Assembly: GCF_002379585.1 (NCBI RefSeq) | Contig: NZ_DFUE01000022.1 | Coordinates: 1,111 to 65,110, forward strand | Reading direction: 5' to 3' | DNA length: 64,000 nucleotides | From: Pseudomonas sp. UBA4194 | Lineage (GTDB): Bacteria > Pseudomonadota > Gammaproteobacteria > Pseudomonadales > Pseudomonadaceae | Shown: positions 8,952 to 18,771 of the stretch, one piece after another | Layout of the letters: every line of letters starts with the position of its first letter | Position numbering within the stretch: position 1 is the first letter of the stretch | The notes under the pieces: model-generated | The model's input: only the letters and a program-made list of their open reading frames with translations | Databases searched by the model: none | What the model was told of the DNA's origin: nothing | Position numbers and translations under genes: made by a program

Positions 8952-9585
8952 GCAGTCTCCTTTCCAGATAGCGAGCGCTGAGCGACAGCGGGTAGCACAA
9001 GGCAAAATAGCCCAGGGCCACGAAGCCATAGACCATGAAGGGTTCGAAGGTGGCATTGGCCAGCATGCCGCCGGTCTTGGTCAGCTCGGTGAAGCCGATG
9101 ATCGAAGTCACGGCGGTGCCTTTGACCACCTGCACCGAGAAGCCCACCGTCGGCGCCACGGCGATGCGCAGTGCCTGGGGCAGAATCACGTAGCGCAGTT
9201 GCTCGGTCCGGTTCAGCGCCAGGCTGGCCGAGGCTTCCCATTGGCCATTGGCGATGGATTCCACGCAGCCGCGCCAGATCTCCGCCAGGTAGGCGCTGGT
9301 GAACAAGGTCAGGGCCAATGCGGCGGCCAGCCAGGGCGAGATGTCCACGCCCAGCAGGGCGACGCCGAAAAACACCAGAAACAGCTGCATCAGCAGTGGC
9401 GTGCCCTGGAACAGCTCGATGTAGCAACGCGCCAGGGTGCGGATGGGATGGGTCTTGGAGATGCGCATCGTCATCACCAGCAAACCGATCACGCCGCCGC
9501 CGACGAACGCCACCAGGCTCAGGGCCAGTGTCCACTGCAACCCCACCAGCAGGTTGCGCACGATGTCCCATAAGGTGAAGTCCAT
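8938..9585 (-). CDS. Polar amino-acid ABC transporter, permease subunit (second)
   Basis: A 215-residue HisM/HisQ-type permease with about five membrane helices. The EAA loop, contacting the ATPase, is visible as GQWEASASLALNRTEQLRYVI near residue 113, and the N-terminal conserved IELFQGTPLLMQLF motif at about residue 56. It overlaps the preceding permease by one base (TGATG) and the following ATPase by 14 bases, so the three membrane-complex subunits are coupled. Family members import glutamate, aspartate, glutamine, arginine or histidine; which one cannot be decided here. Confidence 0.92.
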   Translation of the reverse strand: MDFTLWDIVRNLLVGLQWTLALSLVAFVGGGVIGLLVMTMRISKTHPIRTLARCYIELFQGTPLLMQLFLVFFGVALLGVDISPWLAAALALTLFTSAYLAEIWRGCVESIANGQWEASASLALNRTEQLRYVILPQALRIAVAPTVGFSVQVVKGTAVTSIIGFTELTKTGGMLANATFEPFMVYGFVALGYFALCYPLSLSARYLERRLHASA

Positions 9586-10250
9586 CAGCTGTTCCTCATG
9601 ATGTAGCGCCGCCCCAGCCAGTTGAGCAGCATGCGGATCAGGATCGACATGGCCAGGTACACCAGTGTCGTCAGCAGGTAGGTCTCGAAGGCGCGAAAGT
9701 TACGCGACTGGATGAAGTTGGCGTAGAAGCTCAGCTCCTCGGTGGCGATCTGCGAGCACACCGCCGAACCCAGCATGACGATGATGATCTGGCTGCTCAG
9801 GGCGGGCCAGACCTTGCCCAGCGCCGGCTTGAGCACCACATGACGGAACGCTTCGAAGCGGCTCATGGCCAGGGCCGCCGAGGCTTCCAGCTGGCCCTTG
9901 GGGATGGCCTGGATGCCGGCACGGATGATCTCCGTGGAGTACGCGCCCAGGTTGACCACCATGGCCAGTATCGCCGCCTGCCATTCGCTGATCTGCACCC
10001 CCAGAGAGGGCAGGCCGAAGAAGATGAAAAACAGTTGCACCAGAAACGGCGTGTTGCGGATCAATTCCACGTACACGCCGAACAGGGCGGCGAACGGCTT
10101 GATGTTCCAGGCTCGCACGGCGCCGCCGACGATGCCCAGGCCGACACCGAACACGGCGCCGATGAACGTCAGCTGCAAGGTGAACAGCGCACCCTGAAGC
10201 AACAGATCAGCGTGCTCCAGTACCGGGGCGAAAGAGAACTGATAAGCCAT
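9585..10250 (-). CDS. Polar amino-acid ABC transporter, permease subunit (first)
   Basis: A 221-residue HisM/HisQ-type permease, partner of the adjacent one. It carries the conserved VELIRNTPFLVQLFFIFFG segment near residue 61 and the EAA loop GQLEASAALAMSRFEAFRHVV near residue 118. It starts 16 bases after the binding-protein gene and ends overlapping the start of the next permease by one base. The two permeases presumably form a heterodimeric channel in the inner membrane. Confidence 0.92.
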   Translation of the reverse strand: MAYQFSFAPVLEHADLLLQGALFTLQLTFIGAVFGVGLGIVGGAVRAWNIKPFAALFGVYVELIRNTPFLVQLFFIFFGLPSLGVQISEWQAAILAMVVNLGAYSTEIIRAGIQAIPKGQLEASAALAMSRFEAFRHVVLKPALGKVWPALSSQIIIVMLGSAVCSQIATEELSFYANFIQSRNFRAFETYLLTTLVYLAMSILIRMLLNWLGRRYIMRNS

Positions 10251-10266
10251 GGGCTGCTCTCGCGAA

Positions 10267-11049
10267 TCAAAGGTCGGCTGGCAGGGGCTGCTTCAGCCAG
10301 GTCTGGGAGTTTTTCTCCAGGCTGCCATCGGTCTTGCCGCTGGCGATGATCTGGTTGACCTTCTCCAGCAGGGCCGGCTGGTTCTTGTTGATACCCACGT
10401 ATACCGGCGAGTCCTTGAGCTTGAGCTTGAGGGCTGGAATACGCTTGGGATTCTTCTCGGAAATGGCCACCATCACCACGTTGCCGCTGGCGATCAGATC
10501 GGTCTGGCCGGCCAGGTAGGCGGCGATGGTCGAGTTGTTGTCTTCGAAGCGCTTGATGGTGGTGCCTTCGGGGGCCACCTTGCTCAACTCGATGTCTTCG
10601 ATGGCGCCGCGGGTGACGCTGATGGTCTTGCCCTTGAGATCGTCGAGGTTGGCGACAGCCGCCTCAGGCGGGCCGAACACCGCGAGGTAGAAGGGTGCAT
10701 AGGCACTGGAAAAATCGATTACCTGCTCGCGCTCGGGGTTCTTGCCCAGGCTGGAGATCACCAGGTCGACCTTGCCGGTAGTGAGGAACGGGATGCGGTT
10801 GGTCGAGTTGACCGGGGTCAGTTGCAGCTTGACCTTCAACTGGTCGGCGATCAGCTTGGCGGTGTCGATGTCCAGCCCGCGCGGCTGCATGTCCGGGCCC
10901 ACTGAGCCGAAGGGAGGGAAATCCTGAGGCACGGCGACGCGCAACGTGCCGCGGTCGGTAATGTCGCTCAAGCCATCGGCGTGGACGGCTTGGGTCAGCA
11001 TCAGGCTGGTTACCAGGGCAGTGAGCAGAACGCTGCAACGCTTGATCAT
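10267..11049 (-). CDS. Polar amino-acid ABC transporter, periplasmic binding protein
   Basis: A 260-residue periplasmic solute-binding protein of the SBP_bac_3 family. A Sec signal peptide (MIKRCSVLLTALVTSLMLTQAVHA, cut before Asp25) precedes the two-lobed binding domain, with the first-lobe signature RGTLRVAVPQDFPPFGS and ISVTRGAIEDIEL in the second. It is the first gene of the operon, so the promoter should lie in the 314 bases upstream. Substrate probably an amino acid; identity unknown. Confidence 0.93.
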   Translation of the reverse strand: MIKRCSVLLTALVTSLMLTQAVHADGLSDITDRGTLRVAVPQDFPPFGSVGPDMQPRGLDIDTAKLIADQLKVKLQLTPVNSTNRIPFLTTGKVDLVISSLGKNPEREQVIDFSSAYAPFYLAVFGPPEAAVANLDDLKGKTISVTRGAIEDIELSKVAPEGTTIKRFEDNNSTIAAYLAGQTDLIASGNVVMVAISEKNPKRIPALKLKLKDSPVYVGINKNQPALLEKVNQIIASGKTDGSLEKNSQTWLKQPLPADL

Positions 11050-11363
11050 GGCTTTACTCCATCAGGGAAAAACGCGAGGTGCATTGCTGATAGCACAGCC
11101 CGTGCCAAGATGGGGCAGGGCGCGCCTCGGCCCGGCAGGCATTGAGCGGCAGCGGTCCAGGATCGGTCATGCCGGACTCGCTCGGCGCACCATAAAGGGG
11201 CGCGCATGGAGCGAATGCATGCACCGCGCGATGATGCCGTCATCGTTCCATTGGCTGTATCACCCACGTTCATAGTGACGATCAATGATCATCGGCTTCC
11301 TGTGGACGGCGGGTGCGGCTATGATGGGCAACGTTTTTCAGAATATGACCACGGAGACACTCC
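11050..11363. promoter_or_regulatory. Divergent region between amino-acid ABC operon and trxA
   Basis: A 314-base gene-free region that must hold promoters for the ABC operon (leftward) and trxA (rightward). A trxA promoter candidate is described separately (11297-11325). Short frames across it look non-coding, and I see no convincing RNA gene or repeat in the remainder. Confidence 0.4.
11297..11325 (+). promoter_or_regulatory. Candidate trxA promoter
   Basis: TATGAT (11320-11325) matches the -10 consensus at 5 of 6 positions, with a weak -35 element TTCCTG (11297-11302) at a 17-base spacing. It lies about 40 bases upstream of the trxA start, leaving a short leader that includes the ribosome binding site (GGAGAC). 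Confidence 0.45.
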
Positions 11364-11693
11364 ATGAGCAGCGACCTTATCAAGCACGTCAGCGATGCCA
11401 GCTTCGAAGCAGATGTACTCAAGGCTGACGGTGCTGTACTCGTCGACTACTGGGCCGAATGGTGTGGCCCGTGCAAGATGATTGCACCGGTTCTCGACGA
11501 AATCGCCGAAACCTACAAGGGTAAACTGACCGTCGCCAAGCTCAACATCGACGAGAACCAGGAAACCCCGGCCAAGCACGGCGTGCGGGGCATCCCGACC
11601 CTGATGCTGTTCAAGAACGGTAACGTCGAAGCGACCAAGGTCGGCGCACTGTCCAAGTCTCAGTTGGCCGCGTTCCTGGACGCCAACATCTGA
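11364..11693 (+). CDS. trxA: Thioredoxin 1
   Basis: A 109-residue cytoplasmic thioredoxin with the classic active site WCGPC (Cys34 and Cys37) and the cis-proline segment [12 protein letters not shown] near residue 74. It is the general dithiol reductant for ribonucleotide reductase, methionine sulfoxide reductase and others, and is itself reduced by TrxB. Length is that of E. coli TrxA. A good intrinsic terminator follows at once, so the gene is probably transcribed alone; the trxA-rho order is the conserved gammaproteobacterial one. Confidence 0.98.
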   Translation: MSSDLIKHVSDASFEADVLKADGAVLVDYWAEWCGPCKMIAPVLDEIAETYKGKLTVAKLNIDENQETPAKHGVRGIPTLMLFKNGNVEATKVGALSKSQLAAFLDANI

Positions 11694-11701
11694 TACGTGA
11701 A

Positions 11702-11728
11702 AGGCCCCGCATTCGTCGGGGCTTTTTT
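11702..11728 (+). terminator. Intrinsic terminator of trxA
   Basis: Arms GCCCCG (11704-11709) and CGGGGC (11717-11722), extended by flanking A/T pairs and separated by a 7-base loop, are followed by a run of six T (11723-11728). It begins within about 10 bases of the trxA stop codon. Confidence 0.85.
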
Positions 11729-11924
11729 CTGGGCTCGACACTAGACGCCCAGAAATCGAGGTGTTACATTCGGCCTCGCATTGGTTTCTCCTCTGCCCCC
11801 TGCAAGCCGTCGCCGACGCACTCCTACTCGAATCAGTACGCGATCCTGTCGCCTTCTCTGCGGCGCGGCCTCATTAAGCCCAAAGCTTAATTTCTCCCTC
11901 CATACACGATTACGTCATTCCCTT

Positions 11925-13184
<1,260 letters not shown>

Positions 13185-13205
13185 GCCACCGGGCTGCTTG
13201 ACCCG

Positions 13206-13233
13206 AATGGCGCCCTACCGGGCGCCATTTGCA
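13206..13233 (+). terminator. Hairpin after rho
   Basis: A perfect 10-bp inverted repeat (AATGGCGCCC at 13206-13215 and GGGCGCCATT at 13220-13229, loop TACC) lies 20 bases after the rho stop. The T-tract is weak (TTTGCATTTC), so termination may be partial. Confidence 0.6.
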
Positions 13234-13270
13234 TTTCAGATCCTCGCAGCATCGCGTAACAGGGAACGTT

Positions 13271-15235
13271 ATGACTGACCTCGCCTATCGACGTGACATC
13301 GACGGCTTGCGTGCCTTGGCCGTTATCGCCGTTGTGTTGTTTCACTTTGGGGTGCCCGGATTTTCCGGCGGATTCGTTGGCGTGGATATCTTCTTCGTCA
13401 TCTCCGGCTACCTCATCACTTCGATCATCTGGCGCGAACGCCAGGCGGGTCGCTTTCGTTTCGTCGATTTCTGGGAGCGCCGCGCGCGGCGTATCCTTCC
13501 AGCCCTTGTGGTGATGATGTCGGCGTGCCTGGTGGTCGGGTGGTTCCTGCTGGTGCCGCGCGACTACGAGGAGCTGGGGCGCTCGGCACGCTACCAGGCC
13601 ATGTTCATCGCCAATGTCCTGTTCGCTCGTCAGGATGGCTATTTCGATATCGATTCGGAACTCAAGCCTCTGCTGCACACCTGGTCACTGGCCGTGGAGG
13701 AGCAGTTCTACATCGTCCTTCCGCTGCTCCTGGCGGTGCTTGGCCGCTATCTGCGGTCCTGGCGCCTGGCGTTGCTGGGGGTTGCATTGATGTCGTTCGC
13801 GCTCAGTGTGTGGCAGGTCCAGCATGCCTCGGCCCAGGCGTTTTTCCTGCTGCCGGCCAGGGCTTGGGAGTTGTTGGCGGGCAGTCTGCTGGCGCTGGCA
13901 CCTGCCACACGCCGGCCGGTAGCCGACGGGGTGCGCCAGACGGTTGCCGCTGTCGGACTGGGCGCGCTGTTGCTGGCGATCATCGGCTATGACTGGCAGA
14001 CCGCCTTCCCAGGCGTGGCGGCGCTGTTGCCGGTGGGCGGGACCGTGGCAATCATCTGGGCCAATGCCGGCCAGCGCACCTGGATTGCGCGCCTGCTGGG
14101 CCTGCCGCCATTGGTGGCCGTGGGGCTGATTTCCTACTCGTGGTACCTGTGGCACTGGCCGGTCCATGTGTTTGCCAACTACGCCGCGGTGGACGGTCTG
14201 CAGCCTTTGGAAAATGCCGGCTTGATTCTGTTCAGCCTGGGGCTGGGCTACCTGTCCTGGCGTTGGGTGGAGACGCCGTTGCGGCGCAAGCGTTGGCTGG
14301 CACAGCCGCGGCGGATGCTCGCTGCGGCAGTCTTGGCCATGTTGCTGGTAGGCGGCGCGGGCCAGGCACTGCGCAGCAGCGAAGGCTGGCCCTCCCGTCT
14401 GCCCGAGCAAGCGCTGCGTTATGCCCAAGCCAGCCAATGGCGGGCGGGGCAGCGCGATTGCATGTTCGACAAGCACTCGGCTGCCGATCAGTGGGTGTGC
14501 CACTTCGGGACATCCAACGCAGCAGACACCCCCCCGCTGGTATGGGGCGACAGCCACGCAGCTGCATTGGCGCCCGCGCTGCGGCTGCTCGGCGAGCGGT
14601 CCGGGAAGGCGCTGGACCTGGCCAGTTCGGCAGGTTGCGCGCCGGTAGCGGGGCTGGAGCGCGACGCGCTATGTCGCCAGTTCAACCAGAACGTGCGGGC
14701 CTTGCTTGAGCGCGATCCGAACCGGGACGTGGTGCTGGTCGCCCGCTGGAGCCTGTACCTCTACGGCGATGAACATGGCGACATGACCTATCGCATGAGT
14801 GGCCCGGACGCGCCGGGACAGCTCGCCGCCGCCCTGGGCCGCGAGGTCAAGGCGCTGCGCGCCCGTGGCAGCCGTGTCTGGCTGGTAGAGGAAGTGCCGT
14901 TGCAACGGGTCAATGCGCCCTATCGGCTCAGCCGCCTGGCCATGCTGCACCGCCCCACCACCGGTGTGGGCCGGCCGCTGGTCGAACATCAGCAACGTCA
15001 GGCGTTCGTGCATGCCTTGTTCGCCGACCTCAGTGCCGGTGATCCATCGGTGCGGGTATTGCGTCCCGCAACACTGTTCTGCGCCGATGGCGTGACCTGC
15101 GTTGCCGAGGCGGCCGGGCGCTCGCTGTACATGGATGACAATCATCTGGGTGACGATGCGGCGGGCTTTATCGCGCCGCTGTTTGCGCCGTTGTTGTTGC
15201 CCGCCGCAACGCGGACCGAGGTCAATCTCCAATAA
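13271..15235 (+). CDS. OafA/YrhL-type acyltransferase with C-terminal SGNH domain
   Basis: A 654-residue two-part protein. The first half (about 1-360) is a membrane acyltransferase-3 domain with ten or so helices, starting with the family hallmark YRRDIDGLRALAVIAVVLFH and the motif GVDIFFVISGYLIT. The second half is a periplasmic SGNH-hydrolase-like domain with block I GDSHAAAL near residue 428 and the catalytic Asp/His pair in MDDNHLGDDA near the C-terminus. Such fusions O-acetylate lipopolysaccharide O-antigen, peptidoglycan or exopolysaccharide. No polysaccharide genes are nearby, so the acceptor is unknown. The start is the ATG 10 bases after AGGGAA. Confidence 0.9.
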   Translation: MTDLAYRRDIDGLRALAVIAVVLFHFGVPGFSGGFVGVDIFFVISGYLITSIIWRERQAGRFRFVDFWERRARRILPALVVMMSACLVVGWFLLVPRDYEELGRSARYQAMFIANVLFARQDGYFDIDSELKPLLHTWSLAVEEQFYIVLPLLLAVLGRYLRSWRLALLGVALMSFALSVWQVQHASAQAFFLLPARAWELLAGSLLALAPATRRPVADGVRQTVAAVGLGALLLAIIGYDWQTAFPGVAALLPVGGTVAIIWANAGQRTWIARLLGLPPLVAVGLISYSWYLWHWPVHVFANYAAVDGLQPLENAGLILFSLGLGYLSWRWVETPLRRKRWLAQPRRMLAAAVLAMLLVGGAGQALRSSEGWPSRLPEQALRYAQASQWRAGQRDCMFDKHSAADQWVCHFGTSNAADTPPLVWGDSHAAALAPALRLLGERSGKALDLASSAGCAPVAGLERDALCRQFNQNVRALLERDPNRDVVLVARWSLYLYGDEHGDMTYRMSGPDAPGQLAAALGREVKALRARGSRVWLVEEVPLQRVNAPYRLSRLAMLHRPTTGVGRPLVEHQQRQAFVHALFADLSAGDPSVRVLRPATLFCADGVTCVAEAAGRSLYMDDNHLGDDAAGFIAPLFAPLLLPAATRTEVNLQ

Positions 15236-15307
15236 TGCCTCGCCGGCGGCTGCCACCGGCCGCCAGAGCAGGTACGATGTACGCCTATTTTCTAAGTGGC
15301 ATGGTCG

Positions 15308-16774
15308 ATGAAATTCAAGGATCTTCGGGATTTCGTGCAGCAGCTTGAGCAGCGCGGAGAGTTGAAACGCATTCAGGTGCCCATCTCGCCAGTGCTCGAA
15401 ATGACCGAGGTCTGCGACCGCACCCTGCGTGCAAAAGGCCCGGCTCTGCTATTCGAAAAGCCCACCGGTTTCGATATCCCGGTACTCGGCAACCTGTTCG
15501 GCACCCCTGAGCGCGTCGCCATGGGCATGGGCGCCGAATCCATCGGCGAGTTGCGCGAGATCGGCAAGCTGTTGGCTTTCCTCAAGGAGCCCGAGCCGCC
15601 CAAAGGTCTCAAAGACGCGTGGTCGAAACTGCCGATCTTCAAAAAGATCATCGCCATGGCGCCCAAGGTGGTGAAGGACGCGGTGTGCCAGGAGATCGTG
15701 CTGGAAGGCGACGACGTCGACCTCGGCATGTTGCCGGTGCAGCATTGCTGGCCCGGCGATGTAGCGCCCCTGATCACCTGGGGCCTGACCGTCACCAAAG
15801 GGCCGAACAAGGATCGCCAGAACCTGGGCATCTATCGCCAGCAGGTGATTGGTCGCAACAAGGTGATCATGCGCTGGCTGAGTCACCGTGGCGGCGCGCT
15901 GGATTATCGCGACTGGTGCGAGAAACATCCCGGTCAGCCTTTCCCGGTGGCCGTTGCCTTGGGAGCGGACCCGGCAACCATCCTCGGCGCCGTGACCCCG
16001 GTGCCCGACAGCCTCTCCGAATACGCCTTCGCCGGCCTGCTGCGAGGCAACCGCACGGAACTGGTCAAGTGCCGTGGCAACGACCTGCAGGTCCCGGCCA
16101 CGGCCGAGATCATCCTGGAGGGCGTGATTCATCCAGGCGAAATGGCCGATGAAGGGCCTTATGGTGATCACACCGGCTACTACAACGAGGTGGACAAGTT
16201 TCCGGTGTTCACCGTCGAGCGGATCACCCATCGTATCAAGCCGATCTACCACAGTACCTACACCGGGCGGCCGCCTGACGAGCCCGCCATCCTGGGCGTG
16301 GCATTGAACGAAGTGTTCGTGCCGATCCTCCAAAAGCAGTTCCCCGAGATCACCGATTTCTACCTGCCACCTGAAGGTTGCTCCTACCGAATGGCGGTGG
16401 TGACCATGAAGAAGCAGTATCCGGGGCATGCCAAGCGCGTCATGCTGGGGGTGTGGTCGTTTTTGCGACAGTTCATGTATACCAAGTTCGTTATCGTCAC
16501 CGACGACGATATCAATGCGCGGGACTGGAACGACGTGATCTGGGCCATCACCACCCGCATGGACCCCAAGCGCGACACCGTGATGATCGACAACACACCG
16601 ATCGACTACCTGGATTTCGCCTCGCCGGTTTCCGGTTTGGGGTCGAAGATGGGGCTGGACGCCACGCACAAGTGGCCTGGCGAAACCACCCGGGAATGGG
16701 GACGTGTCATTGTCAAGGATGAGGCGGTGACCCGGCGTATCGATGAACTCTGGAATCAGTTGGGAATAGATTGA
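15308..16774 (+). CDS. ubiD: 4-hydroxy-3-polyprenylbenzoate decarboxylase
   Basis: A 488-residue UbiD, the prenylated-FMN-dependent decarboxylase of ubiquinone synthesis that removes the carboxyl group from 4-hydroxy-3-polyprenylbenzoate. The prFMN and metal-binding region [20 protein letters not shown], the active-site segment [20 protein letters not shown], and the C-terminal DATHKWPGE are easily seen. Length is close to E. coli UbiD (497). The start is at MKFKDLRDF, four codons inside the longest frame. The stop overlaps the next start by one base (TGATG), coupling it to a flavin reductase. Confidence 0.97.
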   Translation: MKFKDLRDFVQQLEQRGELKRIQVPISPVLEMTEVCDRTLRAKGPALLFEKPTGFDIPVLGNLFGTPERVAMGMGAESIGELREIGKLLAFLKEPEPPKGLKDAWSKLPIFKKIIAMAPKVVKDAVCQEIVLEGDDVDLGMLPVQHCWPGDVAPLITWGLTVTKGPNKDRQNLGIYRQQVIGRNKVIMRWLSHRGGALDYRDWCEKHPGQPFPVAVALGADPATILGAVTPVPDSLSEYAFAGLLRGNRTELVKCRGNDLQVPATAEIILEGVIHPGEMADEGPYGDHTGYYNEVDKFPVFTVERITHRIKPIYHSTYTGRPPDEPAILGVALNEVFVPILQKQFPEITDFYLPPEGCSYRMAVVTMKKQYPGHAKRVMLGVWSFLRQFMYTKFVIVTDDDINARDWNDVIWAITTRMDPKRDTVMIDNTPIDYLDFASPVSGLGSKMGLDATHKWPGETTREWGRVIVKDEAVTRRIDELWNQLGID

Positions 16775-17742
16775 TGCGTGTGACCTTGCAGCCTTCGGGC
16801 GCGGTGCTTGAAACCTTGCCTGGCGAGTCGATCCTGGCAGCCGCGCAGCGTCTGGGATATGAGTGCCCGCAGAGCTGCCGCAATGGCAACTGCCATGTGT
16901 GCAGTGCCTTGATGGTCGAAGGTCGGGTGCGTCAGGAGGGCGAAGTCATCGATCAGGGCGAGATCTACACCTGTATCGCCGAGCCCCTGGAAGACTGCGT
17001 GATTCTCTGGGACGGTGTGCTGGCCAAGGGCGAGCTGCCGGTACGCACCCTGGCGTGCCAACTGACCGAATGCATCGAAGTGGGTGGCGATGTCTGGCGA
17101 GTGCGGCTGCGCGCACCGGCGGGCAAGCCACCGCGCTACCACGCCGGCCAATACATGATGATCGAGCGCGACAACGGTGAGAAATCCGCGTTCTCCCTGG
17201 CGTCGGCGCCCCACAGCGGCCGTGATCTGGAAATGCACGTACTGGTGCGTGAAACCAGCGCGCAGAACCTCATCGAGCAGTTGCAGCGCAACGGCATGGC
17301 CCGGGTACATCTTCCCTACGGCGACACGCACCTGGCCGAATTGCCCGACGGGCCATTGGTACTGATCGCCGCTGGCACCGGCATGGCGCAGATGCACAGC
17401 CTGATCGAGCATTGTCGTGCCCAGGGTTTCAAGCACCCGGTGCACCTGTACTGGGGGGTGCGTCGTCCGGAAGACTTCTACCTGATCGAACACTGGGAGC
17501 AATGGAAGCAACTGCCCAATCTGTTCCTGCATCGGGTGGTCAGTGACCTGTGTGGTTGGGAAGGACGCTGCGGCATGCTGCACGAAGCGGTGTGCGAGGA
17601 CATTGCCGACCTGTCGGGCGTGCATGTCTACGCCAGCGGTTCGCCAGCCATGATCTACGCCACCCTCGATGCCCTGGTCGCCGCTGGCATGGACGCGCAC
17701 CAGATGCGTGCAGACGTCTTCGCCTACGCCCCCCGCCCGTAG
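16774..17742 (+). CDS. 2Fe-2S ferredoxin / NAD(P)H-flavin oxidoreductase (Fre-like)
   Basis: A 322-residue modular electron-transfer enzyme, often labelled CDP-6-deoxy-delta-3,4-glucoseen reductase in pseudomonads. The N-terminal plant-type ferredoxin domain has the ligands Cys35, Cys40, Cys43 and Cys67. An FAD-binding barrel follows (RYHAGQYMMIERD, then SAFSLASAP), then an NAD(P)-binding domain (LIAAGTGMAQMHSLI). It overlaps ubiD by one base, mirroring E. coli ubiD-fre, so it may supply reduced flavin for prFMN synthesis. The sugar-reductase name is inherited from distant homology and should not be taken literally. The stop codon lies within a REP element. Confidence 0.85.
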   Translation: MRVTLQPSGAVLETLPGESILAAAQRLGYECPQSCRNGNCHVCSALMVEGRVRQEGEVIDQGEIYTCIAEPLEDCVILWDGVLAKGELPVRTLACQLTECIEVGGDVWRVRLRAPAGKPPRYHAGQYMMIERDNGEKSAFSLASAPHSGRDLEMHVLVRETSAQNLIEQLQRNGMARVHLPYGDTHLAELPDGPLVLIAAGTGMAQMHSLIEHCRAQGFKHPVHLYWGVRRPEDFYLIEHWEQWKQLPNLFLHRVVSDLCGWEGRCGMLHEAVCEDIADLSGVHVYASGSPAMIYATLDALVAAGMDAHQMRADVFAYAPRP

Positions 17743-17815
17743 CAGCGGCGTCAGCCGCGTCCCGGCCCGGTGCAAACTGTGGCGGCGTTCAGGACGCGGA
17801 TGAATCCGCTGCTAC
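17739..17815. repeat. REP inverted pair
   Basis: A direct copy (GTAGCAGCGGCG...GCCGCGTC, 17739-17761) and an inverted copy (17792-17815) face each other across 30 bases. The TAG at 17740-17742 inside the first copy is the stop codon of the preceding reductase gene. Confidence 0.85.
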
Positions 17816-17993
17816 AGGGGTGTGCGTCAACTTTGCGATTGTGCCAATACAGTGCGTTATAACCGTCTGAAACTTTAATGATTATAAGGGCTTGTATTTC
17901 TTTGCCTATCTGCCATACGGTAATGGCGGGGTACTTGTAATCGGTTAGAGTAAGGTGTCTTTGGCACCTTACGGGGATATCGGGCGACTGCTT

Positions 17994-18662
17994 ATGTCGG
18001 CACTTGAAACTGCGCACTTGAATGTAGTGTACCCACCGACGCTCGACTTCGGGCCGCAACTGACCCACGAGCAACTGCTCCATTCACTTCACAGCACCAT
18101 GCGTCGCCACCACGGCGGTCCGGTCTGGCTGTTCGCCTACGGTTCGCTGATCTGGCGGCCCGAGTGCAATGCGGTCGAACGCCGGCGGGCCCGCGTGCAT
18201 GGTTATCATCGCGGCCTCTACCTTTGGTCTCACGAGCATCGCGGCACCCCTGAATGCCCAGGTCTGGTATTTGGCCTGGACCGTGGGGGCTCCTGTTCAG
18301 GCTTCGCCTATCGACTTCCCGAAGACCAACTTGAAGATTCATTGTTGGCACTGTGGAAACGCGAGATGCCTTATCCCTCGTATCGTCCACACTGGCTAAA
18401 TTGCCGCCTGGAAGACGGCACCAAAGTGCAGGCCCTGGGGTTTGTTCTGGAGCGTCATCTGCCCAGTTATGCCGGCAACTTGCCCGACAACTTGCTAACC
18501 CAGATCCTGGCCAGCGCCAGCGGTCGTTTCGGCACCACCCGCGACTACGTCGAACAGACGATCAACGCCTTGCGCAACCACGAGATGCCGGACAAGAACC
18601 TGGAAGCGCGCCTCAAGCGTTGCCACGAAGGCAATTGCACTCAAGCAACCCTACCCCTGTAG
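17994..18662 (+). CDS. ChaC-like gamma-glutamylcyclotransferase
   Basis: A 222-residue ChaC-family enzyme, expected to cleave glutathione into 5-oxoproline and Cys-Gly in the cytoplasm. The substrate-loop motif FAYGSLIWRPE is at about residues 43-53, and the catalytic-glutamate region HEHRGTPECPGLVFGLD near residues 81-97. The start is set at MSALETAHLN; a GTG 13 codons upstream is also in frame and cannot be excluded because neither has a strong ribosome binding site. The stop codon lies within the REP element that follows. Confidence 0.85.
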   Translation: MSALETAHLNVVYPPTLDFGPQLTHEQLLHSLHSTMRRHHGGPVWLFAYGSLIWRPECNAVERRRARVHGYHRGLYLWSHEHRGTPECPGLVFGLDRGGSCSGFAYRLPEDQLEDSLLALWKREMPYPSYRPHWLNCRLEDGTKVQALGFVLERHLPSYAGNLPDNLLTQILASASGRFGTTRDYVEQTINALRNHEMPDKNLEARLKRCHEGNCTQATLPL

Positions 18663-18770
18663 CAGCGGCGTAAGCCGCGTCAAGCCACCGACCCTCTGAC
18701 GGCACGCTTGCCGGTACGCGCGCCAGAGGTGGATCAGCGCAGCTGCTGACGCGGCTTACGCCGCAGATAC
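18659..18770. repeat. REP inverted pair between convergent chaC-like gene and glpT
   Basis: A direct copy at 18659-18681 and an inverted copy at 18748-18770. The TAG at 18660-18662 within the first copy ends the ChaC-like gene, and the second copy stops one base before the glpT stop codon on the other strand. The pair can form a cruciform or bidirectional terminator-like hairpin. Confidence 0.85.
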
Positions 18771-18771
18771 G

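Noticed and set aside
11781..11924. In-frame N-terminal extension of Rho
   Set aside because: Arg/Ser-rich translation of the leader; Rho proteins begin MNLTELK, which is at 11925 here.
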